A stretch of 64,000 bases of DNA, taken from Mucilaginibacter rivuli (GTDB lineage: Bacteria > Bacteroidota > Bacteroidia > Sphingobacteriales > Sphingobacteriaceae). The DNA lies in assembly GCF_019391655.1 (NCBI RefSeq), contig NZ_JAHXPQ010000004.1:526695-590694 (forward strand). The letters run 5' to 3'. A program made the translations under genes and the position numbers. Positions 55,127 to 63,697 of the stretch are shown in pieces (the stretch's first letter is position 1; every line of letters starts with the position of its first letter). The notes beneath the pieces are model-generated. The model made no database searches, was not told the DNA's origin, and saw only the letters and a list, made by a program, of their open reading frames with translations.

Positions 55127-56707
55127 ATGAAAAAGATTACACTACCATCGGCGGTATACCTTTTTGTATGCTTCCTGCTCAGCATCACGGTATCATCTTG
55201 CAAAAAAGATCAGTCGGGCACAACGCCTGCCGACCCGCCACCTACTATTACCAGTATAAGCCCGAAAAACCCCATGCCCGGCGATGTGGTTACCATTACG
55301 GGTACAGGTTTTGGCAGTGTTGCTACGGATGTTAAAGTAACCATAGGCACACAGGTGATCACCATTACCACCGTGAGCGATACTCAAATTAAATTTACGC
55401 TGCCTGCCAATATTACCGCCGGCGACCTTGCCCTGGCGATAAAGAATATTACAGCCGCCAATGCCGACCCGCAGGGTGTTACCATTACGCCACAGCCCGC
55501 GCCGGCGGTGGTTACGGTGCTATCTATCAGTCCGGCGCAAGCTAAAGTTGGCGATGTGGTTACCGTTTTAGGTACCGGCTTTAGCACTACCGTTGCCGAT
55601 AATGTTTTTAAATTCAACGGAGCCGCCGCGGTGGTACAGAACGTTGTATTGGGCAGCATGCAGGTTGTAGTACCGGCAGGGGCAACAACAGGGCCGGTAA
55701 GTTTAAGCGTAAAGGGCGGCGCAACGGTAACCGGGCCACAGTTTACGCTTGACGCCACCACAACAGGTAACAGTGTTGATTATATTAACGTGATAAGCGG
55801 TACGGCTAAGTTTAGTAAACTGCTCACCGCAAACGATGATATCTGCGATATTTTTATTGATAAGAACACCAATACACTTTACTACTCGGATTATTATTAC
55901 CTGGGCCCGAGCGCTACCAATACCATTTACAAAATGAACCTGGCCGGCGGCAGCCCAACCAAACTAACCACCGACGCGCGCATTACCAATATCCAGTACA
56001 TTACTACAGACGCGAGTGGCAATATCTTTGCTTTAAAGTACCAGGATAATGCGATCCAAAAGGCTACCATCTATAAAATATCTGTAGATGGAGTTACCAT
56101 AACTGAAATTAAGAAGGACATTGCCTTATTTGGTGATGGTGCAAAACGTTTGTATGTTGATTCTCAGGGAACAATATGGCTCGGCCACAGTAATAAACTG
56201 GATGCATCAAACAACTACGTATATGTAAGCAGCCATAACGCCAATTCGGCTGTTGACGGGCCGCTTTATAAAGGCGACCAGGCTTATGTTGCCAATTACA
56301 CTACTTATGACATTGTTTATAAAAGCCTGAACCTGGTAAGCGGCACCGACGTTACAACCGACTTTACCTTGCAAAGCATGTTTAAACAGGATGACGCCGC
56401 GATAACCAGCAATGGCGACGGGCCGCGCTTAAGCCAATATGCCCTGGATGGCAGCGAGAATTGTTATGTGATATACCCGTTATCATACCAAAGCGGGCAA
56501 CTTACCCAAACTTACCTGATCCGTAAGACCAAGAATGGCAGCGGTACAAGTTCGCTGATCACCAAGTTTAACACCAAGTACTCGGCAACCAACAATATCA
56601 TTGAGCCGCAGGGATTGCTGCGGATAAAGCCGGTTATAGCGGCTGACAATGCAGGTAACCTTTATTTAAAGTACAACTCGAAAGAGATTATCAAAATAGT
56701 CCAATAA
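55127..56707 (+). CDS. Lipoprotein with two IPT/TIG domains
   Basis: The 526-residue protein has a lipoprotein signal (lipobox TVSSC, candidate Cys25), two IPT/TIG domains (about 38-115 and 125-210, both with GDVVTxxGTGF cores) and a C-terminal part of about 310 residues with repeated NLYYSD/GNIFALKY/GTIWLGHS patterns that resembles a beta-propeller (NHL/SMP-30-like). TIG domains with a propeller are common in Bacteroidota surface and glycan-binding lipoproteins. Function not known. Confidence 0.85.
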   Translation: MKKITLPSAVYLFVCFLLSITVSSCKKDQSGTTPADPPPTITSISPKNPMPGDVVTITGTGFGSVATDVKVTIGTQVITITTVSDTQIKFTLPANITAGDLALAIKNITAANADPQGVTITPQPAPAVVTVLSISPAQAKVGDVVTVLGTGFSTTVADNVFKFNGAAAVVQNVVLGSMQVVVPAGATTGPVSLSVKGGATVTGPQFTLDATTTGNSVDYINVISGTAKFSKLLTANDDICDIFIDKNTNTLYYSDYYYLGPSATNTIYKMNLAGGSPTKLTTDARITNIQYITTDASGNIFALKYQDNAIQKATIYKISVDGVTITEIKKDIALFGDGAKRLYVDSQGTIWLGHSNKLDASNNYVYVSSHNANSAVDGPLYKGDQAYVANYTTYDIVYKSLNLVSGTDVTTDFTLQSMFKQDDAAITSNGDGPRLSQYALDGSENCYVIYPLSYQSGQLTQTYLIRKTKNGSGTSSLITKFNTKYSATNNIIEPQGLLRIKPVIAADNAGNLYLKYNSKEIIKIVQ

Positions 56708-56728
56708 TTAATAGCTGTTGATATGTGT

Positions 56729-56764
56729 ATCAGGGCGGAGTTTTACTTCGTCCTGATTTTTTTT
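56729..56764 (+). terminator. Terminator after the TIG-domain gene
   Basis: A 13-bp stem with two G-T pairs (56729-56741 with 56745-56757) is followed by eight T. Confidence 0.9.
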
Positions 56765-56821
56765 GAGCTTTAAATTCTGTTTAGTAACCGAGTTTTGTAT
56801 ATTGGATTGGACTGTAAACCA

Positions 56822-56849
56822 AACAGGGCCTTCTATTGAAAGCCCTGTT
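56822..56849 (-). terminator. Hairpin after fabI
   Basis: An 8-bp perfect stem (56822-56829 with 56842-56849, GGGC core) lies 92 bp beyond the fabI stop on the minus strand. The tail on the minus strand is TGGTTT, so termination is weak or inferred. Confidence 0.4.
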
Positions 56850-56940
56850 AATGTTTAATAATATCCTCACGCGCTAGTGGCCGGTTGGCAGTCGTGCGGT
56901 GATTGGGATGCTGATCTGTTAGCTAATGGATAGCATGTCT

Positions 56941-57753
56941 TTATTTCTCCATTTGCTCAATAACGGCCTGGCTTACGCCGGTGAATGAGAAGCCCCCATC
57001 GTGGAAGAGGTTCTGCATGGTTACCATACGGGTAAGGTCGCTAAAGAGGGTTACGCAGTAGTCGGCACATTGCTCGGCAGTGGCGTTACCCAACGGGCTC
57101 ATTTTTTCGGCATAGCTAACAAAGCCGTCAAAGCCTTTCACCCCATTACCTGCTGTTGTGCGGGTTGGCGATTGTGATACGGTGTTGATACGCACGTTCT
57201 TTTTAATACCGTACTGGTAGCCAAAGTTACGGGCAATGCTTTCTAAATAAGCCTTGTTATCTGCCATATCATTATAATCAGGGAATATGCGTTGCGCGGC
57301 AATATAGCTTAACGCTATAACAGATCCCCACTCGTTAATGGCATCCAGTTTCATGGCGATGGCCAAAACACGGTGCAGGCTCAGGGCCGATATATCTAAT
57401 CCCTTATGGGTAAAATCGTAATTGTTTTCGGTGTAATGAACGCCCTTACGCACATTGATGCTCATGCCGATAGAGTGCAGAACAAAATCAACACCGCCAC
57501 CAAAATGCTCCATGCTTTTGGTAAACAGGTTCTCAACATCTTCGTTAGATGTTACATCGGCAGGAATAACAGGGGCGCCGGTAATTTCGGCCAGTTTATT
57601 AATGGTACCCATGCGTAACGCAATAGGTGCATTGGTTAATACAAGTTGGGCGCCTTGAGCATGACAAGCCAGGGCGGTTTTCCAGGCAATAGAGTTTTCG
57701 TCTAACGCGCCAAAGATGATTCCTTTTTTACCTTTTAATAAGTTGTTTGACAT
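56941..57753 (-). CDS. fabI: Enoyl-[acyl-carrier-protein] reductase (NADH)
   Basis: FabI carries out the last reduction of fatty acid elongation. The 270-residue short-chain dehydrogenase has GKKGIIFGALDENSIAW as the dinucleotide-binding start, HSIGMS near 93-98, and the catalytic residues Tyr150, Tyr160 and Lys167 (YIAAQRIFPDYNDMADNK). The segment SQSPTRTTAGNGVKGFDG matches the substrate-binding loop of the Bacteroidota type. It is the last gene of the minus-strand block; a MITE-like element separates it from recN. Confidence 0.96.
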   Translation of the reverse strand: MSNNLLKGKKGIIFGALDENSIAWKTALACHAQGAQLVLTNAPIALRMGTINKLAEITGAPVIPADVTSNEDVENLFTKSMEHFGGGVDFVLHSIGMSINVRKGVHYTENNYDFTHKGLDISALSLHRVLAIAMKLDAINEWGSVIALSYIAAQRIFPDYNDMADNKAYLESIARNFGYQYGIKKNVRINTVSQSPTRTTAGNGVKGFDGFVSYAEKMSPLGNATAEQCADYCVTLFSDLTRMVTMQNLFHDGGFSFTGVSQAVIEQMEK

Positions 57754-57827
57754 TTTGATCTGTTTGGTTAACGGGGTAAAATTAAAATTAATTATTGGTA
57801 TTGAGAAGGGGCATATTGGATGGCAAT

Positions 57828-57936
57828 ATTAACCACAGAGAACGCAAAGAGAAAACCACAGCGTTTAGCAGAGTAAAATAACTGATAGAAAGACTCCGTG
57901 TGCTCTGTGCAAACCGTGGCGTACGCTGGGGTTAAT
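57828..57936. repeat. MITE-like element between recN and fabI
   Basis: The element of 109 bp has 18-bp terminal inverted repeats (57828-57845 and 57919-57936, 15 of 18 positions pairing; ATTAACC at the ends). The inner part contains CACAGAG- and CTCTGTG-type stretches that I recognise from dispersed repeats of other genomes. No coding frame. Confidence 0.75.
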
Positions 57937-57970
57937 ATGTAAGCTGTGCGGTAAGCGCATCTTACATAAG

Positions 57971-59632
57971 CTAAGCACCTAACAGTTCTCTCGCATTTTG
58001 CAAAGCGCTTTCGCCGGGCTTATCGCCACTTAGCATTTTGGCTATCTCTAATACACGTTCTTTATCGTCAAGTTGTTTAATGCGGGTATAGGTGGTAGCG
58101 CTTTCGTTATCTTTATAAACAAAGTAATGGCTTTGGCCCTTACTGGCAATTTGAGGTAAGTGTGTAATGGTAATTACCTGCAGGTTGGCCGATAGGCGTT
58201 CCATCACTTGCCCCACTTTATTGGCTACCTCGCCGGATACGCCGGTGTCTATCTCATCAAAAATGATAGTGGGCAAAGCGGTATGGCTCGCGATAAGCGA
58301 TTTGATGGCCAGCATCAGCCTTGAAAGTTCACCGCCAGATGCTACCTTGCTCATCTCCGCCAAAGCGTGGCCCTTATTTGCTGAGAACAGGAAACGGATA
58401 TGATCGATACCGTTCTGATCAAAATCATCAGGTTGGGCAATAGTATTTTCGATGTTTAGACTGGCATGTTCCATGCCCATTTCGGCCAGGGTTTGCTGTA
58501 CCTGGGTTTGTATTGATGGTATTGCTTTGGTACGGTTGGCGGATAGCTGTTGGGCAAGCTGTTTGAGCACTTCCTGCTCGTTCTTTATCTGTAATTGCAG
58601 GGCTTCTATTTCTTCATCGCCAAAAAGCACCTGGGCTATCTTGTCGCTTAACTCTTGTTGTATGGTGAGCAACTCAGTATTACTGTTTACGCGGTGTTTC
58701 TTTTGCAGGATGTAGATGAGGCTGAGGCGTTCGTTGATCTCTGATGCACGAGCTTCGTCGATATGGGTACGCTGCTCAATACTGTCAACCTCGGCGGCTA
58801 TGTCTTTCAACTCGATTATTACGCTGCTGAGGCGTTGGTTAAGCTCTTCAATAGCCGGATTGAATTTTTCGAGGGTAGCTAAGTTATGCCCTGCTTCTTT
58901 GAGTTGAGCCAGTGCCGCTGTTTCGCTATCCAACATCAAATTGTAGGCACCTAACAGGTTCCGCTTTATCTCTTCGGCATTGTTAAGCGCAAGGAGTTCC
59001 TGTTCCAGCAGTGGCTGTTCATCGGCATCAAGCTTAGCGTTATCCAGTTCATCAAACTGGAACTGGTGGTAATCCAGCTCGGCTTTAGCTTTATCACTTT
59101 CGCTGATGAGTTGCCGGAGCGTGGTTACTGCCTTTTTGTGAGCTTTAAAGGTTGCATGATATTTATCGAGCAAGGTATCATGTTTCGCAACGCCATCAAC
59201 AATAAGCAGCTGAAATTTGGGGTCGTTTATCTCGCGGGTAGCATGTTGAGAGTGTATATCGATAAGCATTTCGCCCAGGTCGCGCAGGGTGTTCAGGTTA
59301 ACCGGGGTATCATTTACAAAAGCTCTCGATTTACCATCGGCCGATATCTCGCGGCGAAGCACGGTTTCGCTTTCGTAATCAAGGTCGTTCTCCTCAAAAA
59401 ATGCTTTGATATGAAACTCACCGATATGAAAACTGCCTTCGATAACGCATTTCTTTTGCTGGTTAAAGAAGTATTTGCTTTCGGCCCGCTGGCCAAGTAT
59501 TAAGGATAAAGCACCAAGTATGATAGACTTACCGGCACCGGTTTCGCCGGTAAGTATATTGAGCCCTTTATCAAAACTGATCTCCAGGTTATCAATTAAA
59601 GCGTAGTTACTAATAGCAAGCTTTTGCAGCAT
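57971..59632 (-). CDS. recN: DNA repair protein RecN
   Basis: RecN is an SMC-like ATPase in double-strand-break repair. The 553 residues show Walker A GETGAGKS (29-36), two long coiled-coil arms (about 150-260 and 300-365), and the signature VASGGELSRLMLAI with Walker B TIIFDEIDTGVSG near 460-472. Length is normal. It lies after porD and before fabI in a minus-strand block. Confidence 0.96.
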   Translation of the reverse strand: MLQKLAISNYALIDNLEISFDKGLNILTGETGAGKSIILGALSLILGQRAESKYFFNQQKKCVIEGSFHIGEFHIKAFFEENDLDYESETVLRREISADGKSRAFVNDTPVNLNTLRDLGEMLIDIHSQHATREINDPKFQLLIVDGVAKHDTLLDKYHATFKAHKKAVTTLRQLISESDKAKAELDYHQFQFDELDNAKLDADEQPLLEQELLALNNAEEIKRNLLGAYNLMLDSETAALAQLKEAGHNLATLEKFNPAIEELNQRLSSVIIELKDIAAEVDSIEQRTHIDEARASEINERLSLIYILQKKHRVNSNTELLTIQQELSDKIAQVLFGDEEIEALQLQIKNEQEVLKQLAQQLSANRTKAIPSIQTQVQQTLAEMGMEHASLNIENTIAQPDDFDQNGIDHIRFLFSANKGHALAEMSKVASGGELSRLMLAIKSLIASHTALPTIIFDEIDTGVSGEVANKVGQVMERLSANLQVITITHLPQIASKGQSHYFVYKDNESATTYTRIKQLDDKERVLEIAKMLSGDKPGESALQNARELLGA

Positions 59633-59733
59633 AGCGTGTTAAAATATGGAACGCTAAAATACAAATAGTTTACGAGGCTTTACAAACTGACTGTATTATA
59701 TGGCAGGATAAAAAATATGTTTTGTGGGGTGCT

Positions 59734-60633
59734 TTAATTACTTTGCAGCGATTGGTACTTGTTGCCGTTTGATGGGTCTATCTCCATTAAGGTGTTATAT
59801 ATCTTTACCCTATCCTGAAGTGACATAGCACTGAATATTGATATTAGCTCATCGCTTTTGGCGGTAAACAATATCTGTGGTAAAACAACACCGGTGCTCT
59901 GCCTGTCAATTTGCGAAAGGCCGGGTAATGCCGCGGCAATAGCTTTACGCGCGTTGTCGGCATTGTCTGCCATGGCGTCAAGGCCGTTGCGATGGTATAT
60001 GTATATAAACTCGCGCAAAGGGACGTAGCGTTTGTTGTTCAGGTTTTCGGATACCCAATACCTGTCGCGGTTATTATCAAAAGCGTTCCACCCTTTTGCC
60101 GAACCGGTTTGCGCGGCATTAACAATAGTTTGCGCTTTTGCGAAATAGGGTGTCCCGCCAAATTTAGAGAATGAGTCATAATCCATCCCCACAATAACAT
60201 TGGCATAAAATGCCAAAACAGAGCTCAGGTTGTTTTGAAAGATCTGCTCGTTAAAATCGAGATTTTGACCTTCGGTATAGGTAAAATCAAAATCCTTATC
60301 GTTAATGCTAAGCAGTGTGCTGTTATAGCCTGCGCCATAAACCGGGCGTGTTGATTGTACCTGTAGCTCTGCGCTATAGGCGCTGCTTCCATCCCACGAT
60401 GTAATGTTAATGATGAAATTGCAGTTTATCTTTTCCTGGGCCAATATCTGGTCGGCACTCCATTTTCGGTTATTCAGAAAGTTTTTAATGGAGGTTTCGA
60501 GTACGGTAAATACACGCTTATTGCTCGATTGTATTTTGGGTGATAAAACCTGTACCCGGGCATTCAAATCCTGTGCAGATGTAATTACAACGGTGGTTAA
60601 CAAAATAAAAAGGCAGCAAATTATTCTTTTCAT
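59734..60633 (-). CDS. porD: DUF4835 protein, type IX secretion component PorD
   Basis: The 299-residue protein has a signal peptide (1 to about 20, ending TSAQD) and the DUF4835 pattern: LNARVQVLSPKIQSSNKRVF at the start, INCNFIINITSWDGS, and QNNLSSVLAFYANVIVGMDYD in the middle. In Porphyromonas this family is named PorD and is needed for type IX secretion. It overlaps coaBC by 4 bp. The M4 peptidase in this window is a predicted cargo of the same system. Confidence 0.9.
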   Translation of the reverse strand: MKRIICCLFILLTTVVITSAQDLNARVQVLSPKIQSSNKRVFTVLETSIKNFLNNRKWSADQILAQEKINCNFIINITSWDGSSAYSAELQVQSTRPVYGAGYNSTLLSINDKDFDFTYTEGQNLDFNEQIFQNNLSSVLAFYANVIVGMDYDSFSKFGGTPYFAKAQTIVNAAQTGSAKGWNAFDNNRDRYWVSENLNNKRYVPLREFIYIYHRNGLDAMADNADNARKAIAAALPGLSQIDRQSTGVVLPQILFTAKSDELISIFSAMSLQDRVKIYNTLMEIDPSNGNKYQSLQSN

Positions 60634-61832
60634 GCTTTTATCAGTTCAATAACCTTTTGGCAAATATCTGTAGCCGCGGCTTCTTTTGTTTTGAGTTGGA
60701 AAACTGTTTTTTGACCGCTACGCTCAATAATGGTTATTTTATTGGTATCGGTTTTGAAACCAGCCCCGGCATCATTCAACGAATTTAAAACAATAAAATC
60801 GAGATTCTTCTTTTCAAGCTTTTCTGTCGCGTGTTTTTCCTCGTTGTTTGTTTCCAGGGCAAAGCCAACCAATAGCTGGCCCGGCCGTTTTTTACTGCCC
60901 AGGGTTTTTAATATATCGGTGGTTTTTTTCAGCGTTATGTTAAAGGTATCTTCGTTCTTCTTTATTTTTTGGGTCGCCACATCAACAGGTGTATAATCTG
61001 CCACAGCGGCACTCATTATACAAACATCAGCACCAGTAAAATATTGTTCGCAGGCGGCCAGCATATCAGCTGCCGAGGTAACATTGATTCGTTTGATCGA
61101 TCTGCTTTTGGTTTGTTGTGATGATGGCCCCGATATCAAGGTAACGTCAGCGCCAAGCTTAGCCATTACATCCGCTATAGCGAAACCCATTTTACCCGAT
61201 GAGTGATTGCCCAAAAAACGTACCGGGTCAATTGCCTCATAAGTAGGGCCGGCGGTAACCAGTACTTTTTTATTTACTAATGGTAAGTTTTTTTTGAGGT
61301 CGGCCGTAATAAAATCAATTATCTCTTCGGGCTCGGCCATACGTCCTTCGCCAATCAGCCCGCTTGCTAACTCGCCATAACCGGGCTGAATGAAGATGTT
61401 GTTATAAGATTTAAGTTGAGCAATATTTTGCTGTGTGCCTTCGTGCTTCCACATATCCAGGTCCATAGCAGGGGCAAAATAAACGGGGCATTTGGCACTC
61501 AGGTAAACCGCGGTAAGCAAGTTATCGCAAAGGCCATTAGCCATTTTGCCAATGGTGTTGGCCGTTGCCGGGGCAATAATGATCAGATCGGCCCAAAGGC
61601 CCAGGTCAACATGGTTATTCCATTCGCCGGTTTCGTGTTTAAAATATTCAGTTAAAACCGGGTTTTTAGATAAGGTAGCAAGTGTTAGCGGGGTAATAAA
61701 ATTATTGGCATCGGCAGTGGTAACCACCTTTACTTCGCAACCTGCTTTAACAAGCAGGCGCACCAGTGTAGCTGATTTGTAAGCAGCTATGCTACCACAT
61801 ACACCCAAAACAATTTTTTTGCCTTCTAACAT
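60630..61832 (-). CDS. coaBC: Bifunctional phosphopantothenoylcysteine decarboxylase/phosphopantothenate-cysteine ligase
   Basis: CoaBC makes 4'-phosphopantetheine for coenzyme A. The 400 residues have an N-terminal CoaC flavoprotein domain (1-180; VLGVCGSIAAYKS start, APAMDLDMW, GLIGEGRMAEPEE) and a C-terminal CoaB domain (about 185-400; TAGPTYEAIDPVRFLGNHSSG). Both active regions are intact. Its end overlaps porD by 4 bp. A TATTTTTG box (61874-61867, minus strand) lies about 34 nt before the ATG. Confidence 0.96.
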   Translation of the reverse strand: MLEGKKIVLGVCGSIAAYKSATLVRLLVKAGCEVKVVTTADANNFITPLTLATLSKNPVLTEYFKHETGEWNNHVDLGLWADLIIIAPATANTIGKMANGLCDNLLTAVYLSAKCPVYFAPAMDLDMWKHEGTQQNIAQLKSYNNIFIQPGYGELASGLIGEGRMAEPEEIIDFITADLKKNLPLVNKKVLVTAGPTYEAIDPVRFLGNHSSGKMGFAIADVMAKLGADVTLISGPSSQQTKSRSIKRINVTSAADMLAACEQYFTGADVCIMSAAVADYTPVDVATQKIKKNEDTFNITLKKTTDILKTLGSKKRPGQLLVGFALETNNEEKHATEKLEKKNLDFIVLNSLNDAGAGFKTDTNKITIIERSGQKTVFQLKTKEAAATDICQKVIELIKA

Positions 61833-61948
61833 CTTAAAAACTTATAAAAACAAAAAATTCAAAACTCAAAAATAAAGGTACTATAAACTTACCTTTTGGC
61901 TGTGGGCCTTTTTTGAATTTTGAATTTTAACTTTTTAATTAAAAAAGC

Positions 61949-62272
61949 TTATTGCTCTTTTGACGGATTGCGGTAGTAAACCTTGCCATCTAAAAATTCC
62001 TGAACGGCTACTAACGAAGCTTTAGGCATTCTTTCGTAGTGTTTTGAAATTTCAATTTGCTCACGGTTTTCAAATACCTCTTCCAGGTTATCGTTTGATG
62101 ATGCAAATTCAGAAAGCTTTTGGTGCAATTCTTCTTTTACATTGTTTGATATCTGATTGGCACGTTTAGCCATTATCACTATCGACTCGTATATATTATC
62201 TGTCTGTACATCCAATTCGCGCAAATCGCGGGTAATGGTGCTGCCTGCTACAGCCGGTTTGTTACTATTCAT
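61949..62272 (-). CDS. rpoZ: RNA polymerase omega subunit (Bacteroidota type)
   Basis: The 107-residue protein matches the Bacteroidota RpoZ type: the segment TDNIYESIVIMAKRANQI (about 26-43) corresponds to the conserved core of omega, and VKEELHQKLSEF follows. The C-terminal stretch is family-specific. It lies 13 bp after bamD and is followed by coaBC, the usual order in this phylum; this context supports the call more than sequence identity alone. Confidence 0.9.
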   Translation of the reverse strand: MNSNKPAVAGSTITRDLRELDVQTDNIYESIVIMAKRANQISNNVKEELHQKLSEFASSNDNLEEVFENREQIEISKHYERMPKASLVAVQEFLDGKVYYRNPSKEQ

Positions 62273-62285
62273 CTTTTTCCTTTTT

Positions 62286-63203
62286 TTAATTTTTTATAGC
62301 GGTAGTATCTTTTACTAATTTGGGTTGGGCCTTTTTCTCTTCCTCTATTTTCTTAGCCAATTTAACATTGGTTTCAGCTTCAGCTAAAATACGCTTAGTT
62401 TCTTGTATTCCATTATCGCAATCCTTTTTCAGGTTTTGGGCTTCTTTAAGGTATTTGCTGGTGGGATAGCGTTCAGCAAACTGCTCATAAAAAGTTATGG
62501 CAGCATTATAACGCTCTTCCTGTTTAATTTCTAAACTGTTTTTAGCGTACAGGTATTGCGCCTTAATGGTTAAAAACTCCATTTCTTCGGCATACTTGGT
62601 ATCGGGGTAATCACGTAACGAATTGCCAAATGCAATAACCGCCGATTGATAGTATCCTATAGTTAAATACAACTTCGCGTTAGCGTATGACTTTTCTTCC
62701 AGCTTATCGCGCAGATCTGTTATCAACTTACTTGCCTCGGCAACACGGTCGCTTTTTGGGTATAAGTTAATAAACAATTGTAGTGCATCAATAGCTTTTT
62801 GTGTGTTTTCCTGGTCCAGCGAGTAGATCGGCGAATCCAGATAAAAACAATAGGCGGCCATAAAACGGCATTCTTCGGCGCGTGCACTGTTAGGGTAACT
62901 ATCGGCAAATTGCTTAAAATGGTACCTTGCCGAAGTATAGTCCTTTAACCTATAGTTAGTATAGGCATAATAGTAAAATAAATCCTCGGCTTCTGCCTGT
63001 CCGCGGTAGCGTTGTGCAAGGTCGTCAAACAGTTCAAGTGCTTTGCCATAGTCTTTTTTATTAAAGTACTTAATGGCCTCGCTATATTTTTTGGCTACGT
63101 CGCCACTTGTTCTCAGCTTTTCAAACTTGCTTTTACAGCCTGCAAGCGCAATAATTAGTACTAATAGTAAGCTCCCAATAAGGGCGCGTTGTTTTTTAAA
63201 CAT
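62286..63203 (-). CDS. bamD: Outer-membrane assembly lipoprotein BamD
   Basis: BamD is the essential lipoprotein of the BAM complex. The 305 residues start with a lipoprotein signal (lipobox ALAGC, candidate Cys23) and contain five TPR-like repeats (about 40-235), including KYSEAIKYFNKKDYGKALELF and RYPTSKYLKEAQ, with a charged C-terminal helix (about 250-300). The frame is open 6 codons further 5', but a promoter with -33 and -7 boxes lies there and the ATG at 63203 follows the -7 box by 4 nt. Confidence 0.93.
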   Translation of the reverse strand: MFKKQRALIGSLLLVLIIALAGCKSKFEKLRTSGDVAKKYSEAIKYFNKKDYGKALELFDDLAQRYRGQAEAEDLFYYYAYTNYRLKDYTSARYHFKQFADSYPNSARAEECRFMAAYCFYLDSPIYSLDQENTQKAIDALQLFINLYPKSDRVAEASKLITDLRDKLEEKSYANAKLYLTIGYYQSAVIAFGNSLRDYPDTKYAEEMEFLTIKAQYLYAKNSLEIKQEERYNAAITFYEQFAERYPTSKYLKEAQNLKKDCDNGIQETKRILAEAETNVKLAKKIEEEKKAQPKLVKDTTAIKN

Positions 63204-63207
63204 TTTG

Positions 63208-63238
63208 CAAAGATATATCAATATTATAAATCAGTCAA
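63208..63238 (-). promoter_or_regulatory. bamD promoter (TTG-N20-TATCTTTG), leaderless geometry
   Basis: On the minus strand TTG (63238-63236) and TATCTTTG (63215-63208) are 20 bp apart; caaa and then the bamD ATG follow. This is the only one of the four 4-nt cases with a complete -33/-7 pair. Confidence 0.7.
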
Positions 63239-63510
63239 TTATTTATTTCGGTGCAATATAAAGCTGTTATTTTAAAGCAGCTTTAAGCCGCCATTTATTT
63301 AACATCTTTTAACGGTTTGCACCGTTTTTAATTATTAGGTGTATCATATATATACTATGTACTATAATGCTCTTTGTTGTATATGTATAATATATAGGCT
63401 GCTTTAACGGTTTTTATTGGGGCTGTTGCGATTAGAAAAGTGTTGGGTAAAATTATTTATGCTGATTTGCAGTACTTTAAAGCAAATGGCTATTTTTTTA
63501 TTGACATTGA
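63239..63510. other. Spacer between the bamD promoter and the strong promoters
   Basis: This 272-bp AT-rich stretch has no coding frame I can support. It holds two short stems, at 63260-63284 (AAAGCTG with CAGCTTT) and at 63311-63326 (AACGGT with ACCGTT), the second followed by ttt on the plus strand. Confidence 0.45.
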
Positions 63511-63541
63511 TTTGCAGAAGCGCAAAATCTCGCTACCTTTG
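63511..63541 (+). promoter_or_regulatory. Strong promoter P1 (TTTG-N19-TACCTTTG)
   Basis: TTTG at 63511-63514 and TACCTTTG at 63534-63541 fit the Bacteroidota consensus with ideal 19-bp spacing. The sequence after the box (cagcccgc) resembles that of rRNA and tRNA promoters in this phylum. Confidence 0.85.
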
Positions 63542-63666
63542 CAGCCCGCAATTAAGGAAAGGGATTTATCCTCAACCGCAATTCGGAATAGTTCATTAAC
63601 AGGTTTAGTAAAGGTTTTGAAGAGAAATAAGAAGTTTAAAGCTTCTGAAAAAAATTTCAAATAAAA

Positions 63667-63697
63667 TTTGGAAACAAGAAAAGAGTTTCTACCTTTG
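63667..63697 (+). promoter_or_regulatory. Strong promoter P2 (TTTG-N19-TACCTTTG)
   Basis: Same elements and same spacing as P1, 156 bp downstream; both are followed by CA and a C-rich start region. Tandem promoters of this kind precede rRNA operons. Confidence 0.85.

Noticed and set aside
54946..55203. Minus-strand frame of 85 codons overlapping the start of the TIG gene
   Set aside because: It covers the palindromic repeat and the opposite strand of a clear signal peptide, with no start signals; it is a shadow.
63311..63330. Short hairpin AACGGT-TTGC-ACCGTT with T-run as a terminator
   Set aside because: The stem is only 6 bp, and there is no plus-strand gene before it that needs a terminator.
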